Below, piece after piece: positions 26,901-36,403 of a DNA stretch of 64,000 nucleotides (position 1 is its first letter; every line of letters begins with the position of its first letter). Both the position numbers and the translations under genes were made by a program. This stretch comes from Povalibacter uvarum (GTDB taxonomy: Bacteria; Pseudomonadota; Gammaproteobacteria; Steroidobacterales; Steroidobacteraceae), in the NCBI RefSeq assembly GCF_014202975.1, contig NZ_JACHHZ010000004.1, positions 124,001-188,000 on the forward strand, read 5' to 3'. The notes under the pieces were generated by a model. It searched no databases and was not told the DNA's origin. It saw only the letters and a list, made by a program, of their open reading frames with translations.

Positions 26901-29736
26901 CGAAGTCGTCGTGACCGGAACCCCGGCTCAGGTCATGCAGCACGGGACCTCGCATACGGGAAAAGCGCTGCGCGAGTACGAGTCGACGACAGCTGATTGG
27001 TTGGCAGCCGCCACGAGGGCGAACGCCGTGGCCGATCGATCCGTGGTCGACACTTACTCCGGTTCATCGCTCGCCGCTCGCAGCTCACCGCCTCAGGTCG
27101 ACTCCTCGATCCGCATCCACGGCGCCCGCGAACACAACCTGAAGAACATCGACGTCACTCTCCCCCGCGACCGCTTCACAGTCGTGACCGGTGTCTCGGG
27201 TTCCGGCAAGTCGACGCTCGCATTCGACATCGTGTTCGGTGAAGGACAGCGCCGTTATCTCGAATCGCTGAACGCCTACGCACGGCAGTTCGTCCAGCCC
27301 TCATCGCGTCCGGATGTCGATGCGATCTTCGGCATTCCGCCGACAGTGGCCATCGAGCAGCGCACCAGTCGCGGCGGACGCAAGAGCACCGTCGCGACGC
27401 TGACTGAGATCTATCACTTCCTGCGTCTGCTCTACGTGAAGCTCGGAACCCAGTACTGCCCCACTTGCGATGTGCCGATCGAGCCGCAGAGCTTCGATGC
27501 GATCGTCGCGAAGCTGCTGAAGGACTACAGAGGCAAGAGCGTCACGCTGCTCGCGCCGCTCGTCACCGCGCGCAAGGGTATCTACAAGGATCTCGCCGCA
27601 TGGGCGGCCAAGAAGGGATTCGTGCAGCTGCGCGTCGACGGCGAACTGCTCTCGACCGCAAAGTGGCCGAAGCTCGATCGCTTCAAGGAGCATTCGATCG
27701 AGTTGCCGGTGAAGACACTCACTGTCGCAGCGAAGACGGAGCGCGAATTGCGCGAAGCACTGACGGTGGCCCTCGAGCATGGCAAGGGAACCGTGGCCGT
27801 CGCTCCTGACCATGCTCAGCGATCGCGTGGAAAAGCGTCGCCGCTCGCGTTGTTCTCGACTCGTCGCGCATGCCCGTCCTGCAATACGAGCTTCGCGGAG
27901 CTCGATCCGCGTCTGTTTTCCTTCAACTCGAAGCTGGGCTGGTGCGAAGGCTGTTTCGGCACGGGTCTGGCGATTTCCGGCTTCGACGAACAGCAGAGCG
28001 GCGAAGAAGGTATGTGGAACGAAGGCGACGAGTCGCATACGTGCGAGGAGTGCAATGGCGAACGGCTCAACGCCGTTGCGCGCCACGTGCTCTTCCAGAA
28101 TCAATCGATCACTGCAGCTACCGCCCAGTCCGTCGCGGAGCTTCGCAAGCAGTTCTCGCGATTGAAGCTGCAGGGTCGTGAGCAGGAGATTGCGCGCGAC
28201 TGCCTGACCGAAATCCACTCGCGACTCGCGTTCCTGGAAGACGTCGGGCTCGGCTACCTGCAGCTTTCGCGATCAGCGCCGACGCTGTCGGGCGGCGAGG
28301 CGCAGCGAATCCGCTTGGCGGCGCAGCTGGGCTCGAATCTTCAGGGCGTCTGCTACATCCTCGATGAGCCGACGATCGGTCTGCATCCACGCGACAACGG
28401 CATCCTGCTCGACACGCTCGAGCGGCTCGCGGCCAAGGGCAATTCGCTGCTCGTCGTCGAGCATGATGAGGAGACGATCCGTCGCGCCGACTATGTGGTG
28501 GACCTCGGTCCCGGTGCCGGCTCGCGAGGTGGTCGCGTAGTAGCCGCAGGGACCGCGGAGGAACTCGAACGCTCCAGCGATTCGCTTACCGGCCGTTTCC
28601 TGCTCAATCCGCTGCGGCATCCGCTCGCGGCTCGCCGCCCGGTGAGCACGCGGACGCCCTCGCTGATCGTGAAGGACACCGAGCTCCACAATCTGCGCCG
28701 TCAGTCGGTTCGCGTACCGCTGGGCCGCCTGGTCGTCGTGACGGGCGTTTCCGGTTCAGGCAAATCGACGCTCGCCCGCGATGTGTTGCATGACAACCTG
28801 CGTGACGCGCTGAGTCAGCGGCGCCGCTCGCCGCAATGGCACGGCTGTCGTGAGATCGCGGGATGGGAAGCTGTCGAGCGCATTCTCGAGGTGGACCAGA
28901 CGCCGGTCGGCAAGACGCCGCGCTCGTGTCCGGCCACGTACGTCGGATTCTGGGATGCTATCCGACGCTTGTTTGCCGACACGACAGAGGCGCGCATGCG
29001 CGGCTATGAGCCGACGCGGTTCTCGTTCAACACCGCAGGCGGTCGCTGCGAAGCGTGCGAAGGCCAGGGCATGCAGCGCATCGAGATGAGCTTCCTGCCG
29101 GATGTGAAAGTGAGCTGCGACTCCTGCCGGGGCCGCCGCTTCAATCAGGAAACGCTGGCCATCCAGTTCAAGGGCAAGAGCATCGGCGACGTGCTGATGA
29201 TGAGCGTCGATGAAGCAGTCGAATTCTTCGCGGCGCATCCGCGCATCCATCATGCGTTGCGCCTGCTGCAGGACGTTGGGCTCGGCTATCTCACGCTCGG
29301 GCAGCAAAGTCCCACGCTGTCCGGCGGCGAGGCGCAACGAATCAAGCTAGTCACCGAACTTGCGAAGGTTCGCACGGACGCCGCGCGGGCGTTCTCGGAC
29401 AGAGACGCGACGGCAGGCACGCTCTACGTGCTCGACGAGCCGACTGTCGGACTGCACATGGCCGATGTCGAGAAACTCATCCACGTGCTGCACCGGCTCG
29501 TCGATGCGGGGAACTCGGTTGTCGTCATCGAACACAATCTCGATGTCATGGCCGAGGCGGACTGGCTCATCGATCTGGGGCCGGAGGGCGGCGAAGGCGG
29601 CGGCATGGTCGTCGCCCAGGGTTCGCCGGAGGATGTGACCCGCGGCAGGAGCAAGTCGCACACAGCCCGCATCCTGAAGGATTTCCTGCAGGAACGTCGC
29701 AATGAGGAAGCGCCGCTGGCGCGGGCGGTCGGGTAG
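23998..29736 (+). CDS. tandem double-length UvrA (excinuclease ABC subunit A paralogue)
   Basis: The 1912-residue product is two complete UvrA units in one chain, with four ATPase modules. Walker A motifs (GVSGSGKS) lie near residues 33, 683, 1065 and 1583, each paired with a TLSGGEVQR- or TLSGGEAQR-type signature and a [11 protein letters not shown]-type Walker B. Each half also has both zinc modules, for example CADC with CDSC and CPTC with CPDC in the first. A normal UvrA has about 940 residues and is the DNA damage sensor of nucleotide excision repair. Such fusions occur in some bacteria, but their role is not settled. Repeat-derived segments occur at residues about 261, 645, 1023 and 1541. 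No LexA box is evident upstream. Confidence 0.93.
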   Translation: MSHSIVIHGARQNNLKNLDVELPTNELIVVTGVSGSGKSSLVFDTLYAEGQRRYVETFSPYARQFLDRMDKPQVDRIEGIPPAIAIDQTNPVRTSRSTVGTMTELNDHLKLLYSRAAQLFCRCCGAPVKRDTPDSIGEEISRRLASRPDARLIVTFPVSVPHNFSEQEVLQLLEKQGYTRVFARHESEVPAEQAPAKAKKRARVPRKQIVLEMIQDRLRFDASDRSRLAEAVESALRVGRGKVSVHVITDERSDSGDRSEPSAIRYPLSTSWRFSSDLHCADCDIHYQDPVPSLFSFNSPLGACDSCRGFGRIIGIDFGLIVPDESKTLQGGAVRPWQTESYKECQDDLIKFARKRGIPIDKPWRSMTQAQRDWVLEGEGEWAKDVWYGVRRFFKWLETKAYKMHIRVLLSKYRAYTPCEACNGARLKTDALMWRLGTQMGDVRKGAPAFRPNGVQWNDEVLTRLPGLGIHELMLLPIDRCHQFFDALRLAPPMDEAADLVLREVRGRLRYLMDVGLGYLTLDRQSRTLSGGEVQRINLTTALGTSLVNTLFVLDEPSIGLHPRDMGRVIGVMQRLKEAGNSLVVVEHDPQVMQAADRLLDVGPGPGERGGEIVFYDTPDRLSSAKRSLTADYLLGRRHVTASGPSLAAHGSQPAIRIRGASQHNLKHIDVDIPLRRLVAITGVSGSGKSTLIQDILHPALRKHFGKPTESPGSVDAIEGADQIGAVVMVDQSPIGRTTRSNPASYVGAFDAIRKLFAAQTQAKERGYTIGTFSFNSGNGRCPTCGGNGFEHVEMQFLSDVYLRCPDCDGRRYRNEILEIRLRRKGAAPSIAEVLEMTVHEAVAFFADEPEVLHKLQPLAEVGLDYLKLGQPVPTLSGGEAQRLKLAGHLAESADAQKAPANGTRGTLFLFDEPTTGLHFDDIAKLLRAFRRLIEAGHSVLVIEHNLDVIAGSDWLIDLGPEGGEAGGEVVVTGTPAQVMQHGTSHTGKALREYESTTADWLAAATRANAVADRSVVDTYSGSSLAARSSPPQVDSSIRIHGAREHNLKNIDVTLPRDRFTVVTGVSGSGKSTLAFDIVFGEGQRRYLESLNAYARQFVQPSSRPDVDAIFGIPPTVAIEQRTSRGGRKSTVATLTEIYHFLRLLYVKLGTQYCPTCDVPIEPQSFDAIVAKLLKDYRGKSVTLLAPLVTARKGIYKDLAAWAAKKGFVQLRVDGELLSTAKWPKLDRFKEHSIELPVKTLTVAAKTERELREALTVALEHGKGTVAVAPDHAQRSRGKASPLALFSTRRACPSCNTSFAELDPRLFSFNSKLGWCEGCFGTGLAISGFDEQQSGEEGMWNEGDESHTCEECNGERLNAVARHVLFQNQSITAATAQSVAELRKQFSRLKLQGREQEIARDCLTEIHSRLAFLEDVGLGYLQLSRSAPTLSGGEAQRIRLAAQLGSNLQGVCYILDEPTIGLHPRDNGILLDTLERLAAKGNSLLVVEHDEETIRRADYVVDLGPGAGSRGGRVVAAGTAEELERSSDSLTGRFLLNPLRHPLAARRPVSTRTPSLIVKDTELHNLRRQSVRVPLGRLVVVTGVSGSGKSTLARDVLHDNLRDALSQRRRSPQWHGCREIAGWEAVERILEVDQTPVGKTPRSCPATYVGFWDAIRRLFADTTEARMRGYEPTRFSFNTAGGRCEACEGQGMQRIEMSFLPDVKVSCDSCRGRRFNQETLAIQFKGKSIGDVLMMSVDEAVEFFAAHPRIHHALRLLQDVGLGYLTLGQQSPTLSGGEAQRIKLVTELAKVRTDAARAFSDRDATAGTLYVLDEPTVGLHMADVEKLIHVLHRLVDAGNSVVVIEHNLDVMAEADWLIDLGPEGGEGGGMVVAQGSPEDVTRGRSKSHTARILKDFLQERRNEEAPLARAVG
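24777..24810. repeat. ATCCGCY repeat inside the UvrA gene
   Basis: CATCCGCTATCCGTTATCCG and the following CTATCTACTTCC are the same 7-bp units and trailing ACTTCC found before the M48 gene (14818-14850). Here they are read in frame as SAIRYPLST near residue 261, just before the first zinc module. Confidence 0.85.
25931..25960. repeat. CGCTCGCAGCTCACGG repeat at UvrA junction 1
   Basis: The segment begins CATCGCTCGCAGCTCACGGC and is read as PSLAAHGSQ near residue 645, between the first and second ATPase modules. It matches repeats found outside genes near 58681 and 21823. Confidence 0.75.
27065..27096. repeat. CGCTCGCAGCTCACGG repeat at UvrA junction 2
   Basis: The segment begins CATCGCTCGCCGCTCGCAGC and is read as [10 protein letters not shown] near residue 1023, exactly between the two UvrA halves. 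Confidence 0.75.
28618..28647. repeat. degenerate CGCTCGCGGCTCGCC repeat at UvrA junction 3
   Basis: The segment begins CATCCGCTCGCGGCTCGCCG and is read as HPLAARRPV near residue 1541, between the third and fourth ATPase modules. It is the most diverged of the set. Confidence 0.5.
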
Positions 29737-29741
29737 CAGAG

Positions 29742-29762
29742 TCGACAGCAATCAACTGTCGA
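29742..29762. terminator. possible bidirectional hairpin between uvrA-like and nmrA-like genes
   Basis: TCGACAG and CTGTCGA form a 7-bp stem with a 7-base loop in the 15-bp gap between two convergent stop codons, overlapping the end of the second gene. There is no T tract. Confidence 0.35.
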
Positions 29763-30660
29763 GCGCGTGCTGCATCGCTGTCGTGTTCGAGCGCAGCCAC
29801 CGATCGAAGCTGCGGATTTCCGGGAAGAGCTCGCGCGATTTCGCGAGATCGGCGCGGCGATTCGGCACGTAGAGCCGGTTGAACTCGAACATGTTCGCGA
29901 GATCAGGCGCGGCCGGGAACGGCAGCGCCGCGAAGGAAGCATGGTCGATGTAGTGGTACTCGACCTTGCGATGCAGAGTCTGCGTCATCACCTCCGCGTA
30001 CTCGTCCGCTCGCAGATCGTCGCCGACGGCACCGACCAGCTTGTCGCGATACCAGAATGATTCAGCGAGGATCGCAACGACGAGCCCCCCGATGTCCGAC
30101 GCCGCAATGGCAGCGAGCGGCGTCGTGCCTTGCGGGAAGCCGAAAACATACGTGCCGTCCGGCTGTCTTCGCGGCGGAAAATAATTCAGGAAGTTCTCGT
30201 AGTAGAACGCGACGTGCAGATACGTCGCCGGCAGCTCCATCTCGCGCGCGTACTCTTCGATGCGTGCCTTGGTGTCGAAGTGCGGGACTTCGAGCCGGCC
30301 GCCCGACAGCAGTTTCGTGTGCGGCAGCGTGCTGAGGATGGTGTGCTGGACGTCGCTGTGACGGATGGCGTCCACGAGATTGCGGCCCTGCACGTACTCC
30401 CGTTCCCCGTGCTCCCAGTAGTTCGTCACGCCGAAGACGGCGTCGCAGTCGCGCAAGAGCGCCCGCAATGCCGGCGGATCTTCGAGATCCCCCTGGACGA
30501 TTTCGGCGCCTGCCTGCCGCAGTGCCATCGCCGAGCTCGAATCGGGATGACGCGTCAGGCACCGCACTTTGTATCGGCCCGTGCCCAGCAAATGCCTGGC
30601 CACGGACCCGCCCTGAGCGCCGGTGGCGCCCACGACCAGGACTCGGATGTTGTTGCTCAC
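29752..30660 (-). CDS. NmrA family NAD(P)-binding protein
   Basis: The 302-residue product has an N-terminal Rossmann motif VLVVGATGAQGGSVARHLL and the NmrA-type landmarks GDLEDPPALRALL and VFGVTNYWEHGEREYVQGRN. It belongs to the atypical short-chain reductases that bind NADP and act as redox sensors or as quinone or isoflavone-type reductases. The tyrosine-lysine catalytic pair of classical members is not obvious, which favours a regulatory or binding role. The start is a GTG at 30660. It ends 15 bp from the convergent UvrA gene. Confidence 0.85.
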   Translation of the reverse strand: MSNNIRVLVVGATGAQGGSVARHLLGTGRYKVRCLTRHPDSSSAMALRQAGAEIVQGDLEDPPALRALLRDCDAVFGVTNYWEHGEREYVQGRNLVDAIRHSDVQHTILSTLPHTKLLSGGRLEVPHFDTKARIEEYAREMELPATYLHVAFYYENFLNYFPPRRQPDGTYVFGFPQGTTPLAAIAASDIGGLVVAILAESFWYRDKLVGAVGDDLRADEYAEVMTQTLHRKVEYHYIDHASFAALPFPAAPDLANMFEFNRLYVPNRRADLAKSRELFPEIRSFDRWLRSNTTAMQHALDS

Positions 30661-30763
30661 AGCGCTGCTTCTTGAGATGCGCTACGCCGCCCGGCGAGCT
30701 CAAGCCGAGGATGGGCGGTCCGGGCGCGGTTGCCTATCGGGGTATTGCGAAGCGCATGTCGGC

Positions 30764-31669
30764 TCAGCTGCGGAAGCCGATCTCCATGCGCCGGAAGTCG
30801 ATGGCAAAAATATCAACGCGGCCAATGACATCCATTCCCAGAATGATCGCCGGCCGGTCGTCCAGATCCCAGATGTCGAAGACATGGAAATCGCCGAAGG
30901 CGACGTGCGTGTTGTTGATGCGCACTTCGCCCATCCGGATCGTCTGCACGGCCGACAGGTCACCCGTGCTCACATCCAGCGTCGTACCGAAAACCGTTAC
31001 ATCGGTGATCGGCCGTCCTGCCTTCTTCAGAGCCGTCTGCAGTGAGCGATTCCCCAGCGTGCGCTCGGCCCCGGTATCGATGACCGCCAGCGCCCGCACC
31101 CGCCCAACCATCGCGGGAGCGACGAGCAGACCCGACGGCAGGCGCTTCGCCTTCACCGTGATGAAGTAGGGCGGAAGCTTCTGGGAATAGCCGAGCGTGA
31201 CCCGGTTGTAGCGGAAGTCGACGATGAGCTGTTTGTCGGTGAGCGCCGCGACGCCGAGGATGCCGTCGGCGTTGGCCATCACGTTGGATTCGATGACGGG
31301 CACACGCTGGTTGGTCAGCACCAGCGCGCCTGCCTGGAGCCGATCGATCGATGCGGCGGGCATCAAGGCTCGGCCCGTGACGCCATTCACGATGATCTGG
31401 GAATCGGCGCTATAGGCAAGCCCAAGGCGCCGCGCGAGCGCGCCCGACACCGTTGTGCTGTTGGCGCCCGTGTCCACGAGCAGATTGAAAGGCCCCTGGC
31501 CGTTGATCATCACCGGCGCAACGATCCGGCCGACCCGGTCCCGTTCGGTCGGCGCGGCAAACAGAGGGCGCGCGTCGTCGGGTGGAGGGTCTGAAACCGT
31601 CTCTCCCGGCTCACAAATGCCCGTGGAGCACGCGAGGAGAGACGCCGCGAATAGGGCCTGGCGCAGCAT
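30764..31669 (-). CDS. exported protein with two retropepsin-like aspartic protease domains
   Basis: The 301-residue product has a likely export signal with a lipobox-like LLAC (LFAASLLACSTG). Two aspartic protease motifs follow: LLVDTGANST near residue 65 and AVIDTGAERT near 196, each followed by a hydrophobic partner segment (DGILGVAALT; PAIILGMDVIG). A single-chain double domain could form one active site from two Asp residues, as in pepsin, where retroviral enzymes need a dimer. It is likely periplasmic. It is divergent from the first TonB receptor, across 421 bp. Substrate unknown. Confidence 0.85.
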   Translation of the reverse strand: MLRQALFAASLLACSTGICEPGETVSDPPPDDARPLFAAPTERDRVGRIVAPVMINGQGPFNLLVDTGANSTTVSGALARRLGLAYSADSQIIVNGVTGRALMPAASIDRLQAGALVLTNQRVPVIESNVMANADGILGVAALTDKQLIVDFRYNRVTLGYSQKLPPYFITVKAKRLPSGLLVAPAMVGRVRALAVIDTGAERTLGNRSLQTALKKAGRPITDVTVFGTTLDVSTGDLSAVQTIRMGEVRINNTHVAFGDFHVFDIWDLDDRPAIILGMDVIGRVDIFAIDFRRMEIGFRS

Positions 31670-32090
31670 GTTGGCCGATTATCCGGACATGCTCTGCGCG
31701 GCGGCAATCACGAACGGCCAGTCTGACGGCAGGATGCGCCAGAACGTGGGTCGGCAAGGGTCCTGCCCGCTTGAGGCCGTTGGCTGAAATTGCTTTGGGT
31801 GGAATCCTGCGGATTCCCGGCTGTGGCTCGGATGCTACGGTATACAACGATTGTTGCCTCCGAAGCACCGCGTTCACATTGAAAATCAGTGCTTTTGTTG
31901 TCACCAGACACGCGATCTGACTACCAATTGCTAATCCTTCGGTTGTATGCTCGGCGCCACGCATGGGGCAGAAGGGCGCGGGTGTTGCTATTCGCACGTC
32001 CGTAAAGATCGCTCCTAGCTTGGGACCGCGGGCAGTTTTCGGACGGCCCACAACACACAAATCAATTCCCTCTCGCAGGAGGAGACTTAG
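31670..32090. promoter_or_regulatory. divergent upstream region of TonB receptor 1, 421 bp
   Basis: The stretch from about 31840 to 31960 is the most AT-rich part of this neighbourhood and probably holds the receptor promoter, but I could not fix a -35/-10 pair with good spacing. AGGAGGAG at 32078-32085 is a near-perfect Shine-Dalgarno 5 bp before the receptor ATG. I see no gene in this gap. Confidence 0.5.
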
Positions 32091-35000
32091 ATGTCGATGA
32101 ATAACTCAGTACAGCGCGCTGTACGCTTCGCGTTGTGCGGCGGTGCTGCCGTCGCAGCCGCAGCGACACTTCCGGCAAACGCAGCAGACACGCCTATCCA
32201 GGAAGTCGTCGTTACCGGTTCACGCATTTCGCAGCCGAACCTCACCACCACCAGCCCGATCACCCAGGTCACCGCGGAAGACGTGGCCGTCCAGGGTGTC
32301 GCCAAGATCGAAGACCTCGTCAACTCGTTGCCGCAGGCATTCGCCGCTCAGAACGCGACGGTTGCCAACGGCTCGACCGGTACCGCAACGGTCAACCTGC
32401 GCGGCCTCGGCTCGCAGCGCACTCTCGTCCTCATCGACGGCCGTCGCATGCCGTACGGTGGTGTGACGAACTCCGCTGCTGACTTGAACCAGATCCCGAC
32501 CGCGATGGTCGAGCGCGTCGAAGTGCTGACCGGCGGTGCATCCGCTGTGTACGGCTCGGACGCGATCGGCGGCGTCGTCAACTTCATCATGAAGAAGGAC
32601 TTCGAAGGCATCCAGATCGACCTTCAGGGCAACGTCTACCAGCACAACAACGACTTCGGCGGCCCTGGCCAGGTCAAGCTGCGCGATGTGATCGAAGGCC
32701 GTGCGGCCACGAACCCGTCGCAGTTCGCCCTCCCGGACGACAACGTGACGGACGGCGAAGGCTATCAGGCGAACATCCTGATGGGCGTCGGCACTGACGA
32801 CGGCCGCGGCAACATCACTGCTTACGTGTCCTACCAGGACAACAAGCAGATCCTCCAGCGCGACCGTGACTTCTCGGCGTGCTCGCTGGGTGCCAACCCG
32901 ACGGTGTCGTTCGCTTGCGGCGGCTCGGGCACTGCATTCCCCGGCCAGTTCACGGACTTCAATTCCAACTTCAACGGCCGCGTCGGTCCGGACGGTCTGC
33001 CGAACACGGCGGACGACACGGTTGCGGACACCAATCCGCTGCCGTCGTACAACCTGTCGATCGATCAGGGAACGGGCGACTTCCGTAACTTCACGGCAGC
33101 GCTTGACCAGTACAACTTCGGTCCGGTCAACCACTTCCTGCGTCCCGACACCCGTTACAGCCTCGGCGCGATGGGTCACTACGAGATCAGCGAACACGCG
33201 GACGTCTACAGCCAGCTGATGTTCACCGACGTCCGGTCGGTGGCACAGATCGCTCCCGGCGGCGCGTTCTTCGATACGGCCACGATCAACTGCGACAACC
33301 CGTTCCTGTCGACGCAGCAGGCGACGCGGATTGGTTGCGGTGCTCTGGCGGACCTGGCGGCAAACACGATCGATCCGTCCACGATCACGCCGGAAAACCC
33401 GACGGGCAGCCCGTTCCTGGCCGATCCCAACATCGTTCCGCTGTACATCGGTCGTCGTAACGTCGAAGGCGGTGGTCGTCAGCAGGACTTCCACAACACG
33501 TCGTTCCGCACCCTCGTTGGTGTTCGCGGCTCGATCGCTGATGGCTGGGACTACGACGCAAGCGTGCAGTACTCCCGCACCACGGCTGACCAGCTCACGA
33601 AGAACTACTTCGCGATCGCCCGTCTGCAGCGCGCTATGAACGTCGTCATGGTGAACGGCGTGGAGACCTGCCAGTCCGTGGTCGACGGCAGCGATCCTCT
33701 GTGCGTGCCGTACAACGTGTTCGATCCGAGCGGTGTGACGCCGGAAGCGCTGAACTACCTGCAGGCTCCTGGCCTCCAGCAGGGCGTGATCGACCAGAGC
33801 GTCGCTCAGTTGGTCGTCACGGGTGACCTCGGCACGATCGGCTTCAAGCTCCCGACGGCAAGCGATTCCGTCAAGTTCGCGTTCGGCGTCGAAAGCCGCC
33901 ATGACAAGCTGGAAAACGTCACCGACGATCTGCTCACGACCTCGGGCCTCTCCGGCACGGGCGGTGCGACCATCGGTATCGCGGGTTCCACGAACGTCAA
34001 CGACATCTTCACGGAAATCAACGTTCCGCTGGTGCAGGACAAGGCCTTCGCCCAGCAGCTCGGCCTCGAGCTCGCGTATCGTTATTCGGACTACGGCGAC
34101 AGCGTGTCGACGGATACGTACAAGATCGGCGCCGACTGGGCACCGGTTGAAGACATCCGCTTCCGCGCAAGCTTCCAGCGTGCGGTCCGCGCGGCGAACA
34201 TCGTCGAGCTGTTCACGGCTCAGGGCTTCAACCTGTTCGACATGGACGGCGATCCTTGCGGCTTTGCTCTGCGCAACGCAGCGAATGCCCCGTCGGAAGA
34301 AGCGTGCGAAGCCACCGGTGTGGATCCGTCCCAGTACCAGTCTCCGGTGCTGGACAGCCCGGCAGGTCAGTACAACTTCACGCAGGGCGGCAACCGGAAC
34401 CTGGTTCCGGAAGAGTCGGACACGATGTCGTACGGCTTCGTGTTCACCCCGGGCTTTGCTCCGGGCCTGAGCGTGTCGGTGGACTACTTCGACATCGAAG
34501 TGACCCAGCTCGTCTCGACCTACGGTGCCGAGAACACGCTGAACTCCTGCTACCAGCTGAACGACCAGGTCGCGTGTGATCGCATCATCCGCAACCCGGA
34601 AAACGGCACGCTGTGGGTGGGTGAAGGCAACGTGCTCGACCTGAACACCAACATCGGTGGTCTGGAAACCTCGGGCGTCGACCTGAACATCGGCTATGCC
34701 TCGCTGCAGATGGGCAACATGGGCAGCCTGAACCTCAACCTGACGGCGACGTACCTGATCGATCTGATCACGGACCTCGGCACGCCGGGTGCGGAACCGT
34801 TCGATTGCACAGGGTACTTCGTGGGCGCCTGCGTCAGCTCGCTGACCACGGCGGTCAACCCTGAGCTGCGCACGCGTACACGCATTGGTTGGGCGACCCC
34901 GTGGAACGTCGACCTGGCACTCACGCACCGCTACATCAGCGCTGTGGAGATGTACCAGGCTCCTGCGAACCGTATCGATCGCAAGCTCGAAGCCGAACAC

Positions 35001-35189
35001 TATTTCGATATCTTCGGCAGCTGGCAGGCGCTCGAGAACACCACGATCCGCATGGGTATCAACAACGTTCTCGACAACGATCCGTCGCTCAACGCCAGCG
35101 TTGGTACGACCGGTAACGGCAACACCTATCCGCAGGTGTATGACGCTCTCGGTCGCTACGTCTTCGCCGGCCTGACTGTTACGTTCTAA
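32091..35189 (+). CDS. TonB-dependent outer membrane receptor 1
   Basis: The 1032-residue product has a signal peptide (VRFALCGGAAVAAAATLPAN), then a TonB box-like EVVVTGSRI, a plug domain with NLRGLGSQRTLVLIDGRRMP and the GASAVYGSDAIGGVVNFI block, and a long beta-barrel ending in the aromatic residue of LTVTF. It takes up a substrate across the outer membrane with energy from TonB/ExbBD. The substrate is not evident; large receptors of this type often import glycans or peptides. Very strong ribosome-binding site and terminator suggest high expression. A sulfotransferase gene follows on the same strand. Confidence 0.95.
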   Translation: MSMNNSVQRAVRFALCGGAAVAAAATLPANAADTPIQEVVVTGSRISQPNLTTTSPITQVTAEDVAVQGVAKIEDLVNSLPQAFAAQNATVANGSTGTATVNLRGLGSQRTLVLIDGRRMPYGGVTNSAADLNQIPTAMVERVEVLTGGASAVYGSDAIGGVVNFIMKKDFEGIQIDLQGNVYQHNNDFGGPGQVKLRDVIEGRAATNPSQFALPDDNVTDGEGYQANILMGVGTDDGRGNITAYVSYQDNKQILQRDRDFSACSLGANPTVSFACGGSGTAFPGQFTDFNSNFNGRVGPDGLPNTADDTVADTNPLPSYNLSIDQGTGDFRNFTAALDQYNFGPVNHFLRPDTRYSLGAMGHYEISEHADVYSQLMFTDVRSVAQIAPGGAFFDTATINCDNPFLSTQQATRIGCGALADLAANTIDPSTITPENPTGSPFLADPNIVPLYIGRRNVEGGGRQQDFHNTSFRTLVGVRGSIADGWDYDASVQYSRTTADQLTKNYFAIARLQRAMNVVMVNGVETCQSVVDGSDPLCVPYNVFDPSGVTPEALNYLQAPGLQQGVIDQSVAQLVVTGDLGTIGFKLPTASDSVKFAFGVESRHDKLENVTDDLLTTSGLSGTGGATIGIAGSTNVNDIFTEINVPLVQDKAFAQQLGLELAYRYSDYGDSVSTDTYKIGADWAPVEDIRFRASFQRAVRAANIVELFTAQGFNLFDMDGDPCGFALRNAANAPSEEACEATGVDPSQYQSPVLDSPAGQYNFTQGGNRNLVPEESDTMSYGFVFTPGFAPGLSVSVDYFDIEVTQLVSTYGAENTLNSCYQLNDQVACDRIIRNPENGTLWVGEGNVLDLNTNIGGLETSGVDLNIGYASLQMGNMGSLNLNLTATYLIDLITDLGTPGAEPFDCTGYFVGACVSSLTTAVNPELRTRTRIGWATPWNVDLALTHRYISAVEMYQAPANRIDRKLEAEHYFDIFGSWQALENTTIRMGINNVLDNDPSLNASVGTTGNGNTYPQVYDALGRYVFAGLTVTF

Positions 35190-35212
35190 CAGTCTTTCGG
35201 TAGACGATTGAA

Positions 35213-35247
35213 GGCGGCGGTCCCGTAAGGGGCCGCCGCTTTTTTTT
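35213..35247 (+). terminator. rho-independent terminator of receptor 1
   Basis: GCGGCGGTCCC pairs with GGGGCCGCCGC (one G-T pair) around a GTAA loop and is followed by eight T residues at 35240-35247. It begins 24 bp after the receptor stop codon. Confidence 0.93.
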
Positions 35248-35307
35248 GGGCTACGATCGCGGGACCCAAGGCTTCCCGAAGCCCGTGAACCATTGCCGAG
35301 ATCCCAC

Positions 35308-36376
35308 ATGCCAGCCGCTCCTCAATCCGGCGCTCTCTCGCAAGAACTGCTGGCCCGCCTGCCGCAGTCGCCGGATGTCCTCGTTCACAAGCTCGACCTG
35401 TCGCGAAACGCAGCGCTGCTGGTCGAGTTCAGCCGTGGCGCGTACGACCGCGCCAGCTTCCTGGATGACCGGATACTGGGGGCGGCGACTAAGGGTGGCT
35501 GGGTCATGCTCCCGCGTCTTCACGAGGCAGCCAGGACGCTGGGCGTGAGGCCGGTCCACTTCATCTTTCACACCGGCCATGTCGGATCGACGCTGCTGAG
35601 TCGATTGCTGGAGAGCACGGGGCGGGTGCTGTCGTTGAGGGAGCCGCTCGCCTTGCGCGATCTGGCCGATGCTGCCGATAGCGTCGGCAGCATCGATTCA
35701 TTGTTGAGCAACACGCAGTTCGGGGAGCTGCAGTCGTCCATGCTGACGCTCTGGGGCCGAAGCTACGAAGCGACACAGAGTGTCGTCGTGAAGGCCACGA
35801 GCAGCGCCTCGCGGCTCGCTCCGTCGATTCTCGCCGCCGCTCAGCAGAGTAGGGCGATCTACATGAACCTTCGCGCCGAGCCGTATCTTGCGACACTGCT
35901 CGGTGGGCAGAACTCGTCCATCGATCTGCGCGGTCATGGTCCGGGAAGGATTCGCCGCTTGCAGGCACACCTGTCGACGCAGCTGCAACCCTCTGCATGC
36001 GCTGAGTCTGGGAGAGCTGGCGGCTATGAGCTGGCTGGTCGAAACGTGGACGCAGCTCGATCTCATCGCACGGTTCGGCGATCGCGTGATGGCTCTGAAC
36101 TTCGACGAGTTCCTGCTCGACGTGACGTCGGCGATGCGGCGTGTGCTGGCCCAGCTCAATCTGCCGCTCGATGAGGGGTACCTTGCCGGTGTTGCCAGCA
36201 GTCCCGTTCTCAGCCAGTACTCGAAAGCGGCGGAGTTTGCCTACTCTCCGCAGGTGCGCGCGGATGTGTTGAGCGAATCACGGCAGCGCAACGCCGACGA
36301 GATCGGTCGCGGAATGCGCTGGCTGGAGGCGCTGGCCGCGAAGGAGGCGGGCGTGGCCCGGATACTCGGCGCCTGA
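35308..36376 (+). pseudogene. sulfotransferase family gene with a frameshift
   Basis: The first frame (from ATG 35308) gives an N-terminal half with a P-loop-like PAPS-binding segment, FIFHTGHVGSTLLSRLLEST. Near 35960-35995 the sensible protein jumps to the next frame, where ALSLGELAAMSWLVETWTQL and RVMALNFDEFLLD continue a sulfotransferase-like fold to the TGA at 36374-36376. One extra base (or two missing) explains it. It may be a true inactivating mutation or a sequencing error. Intact, it would be about 355 residues and transfer sulfate to a hydroxyl or amine. It follows the receptor 1 terminator. Confidence 0.8.
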
Positions 36377-36403
36377 CGGGCTGAGACGGCCGTCCCGCCG
36401 CGC

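Noticed and set aside
31770-31800. Possible sigma-54 promoter before receptor 1 (TTGGC with TTGCT)
   Set aside because: The GG and GC elements are about 10 bp apart rather than the required 12, so the match is not good.
32220-35309. A 1029-residue open frame on the minus strand opposite receptor 1
   Set aside because: Its composition is Arg/Val/Asp-rich without motifs, and it mirrors a receptor gene with clear signal, plug and barrel. It is a GC-rich codon shadow.
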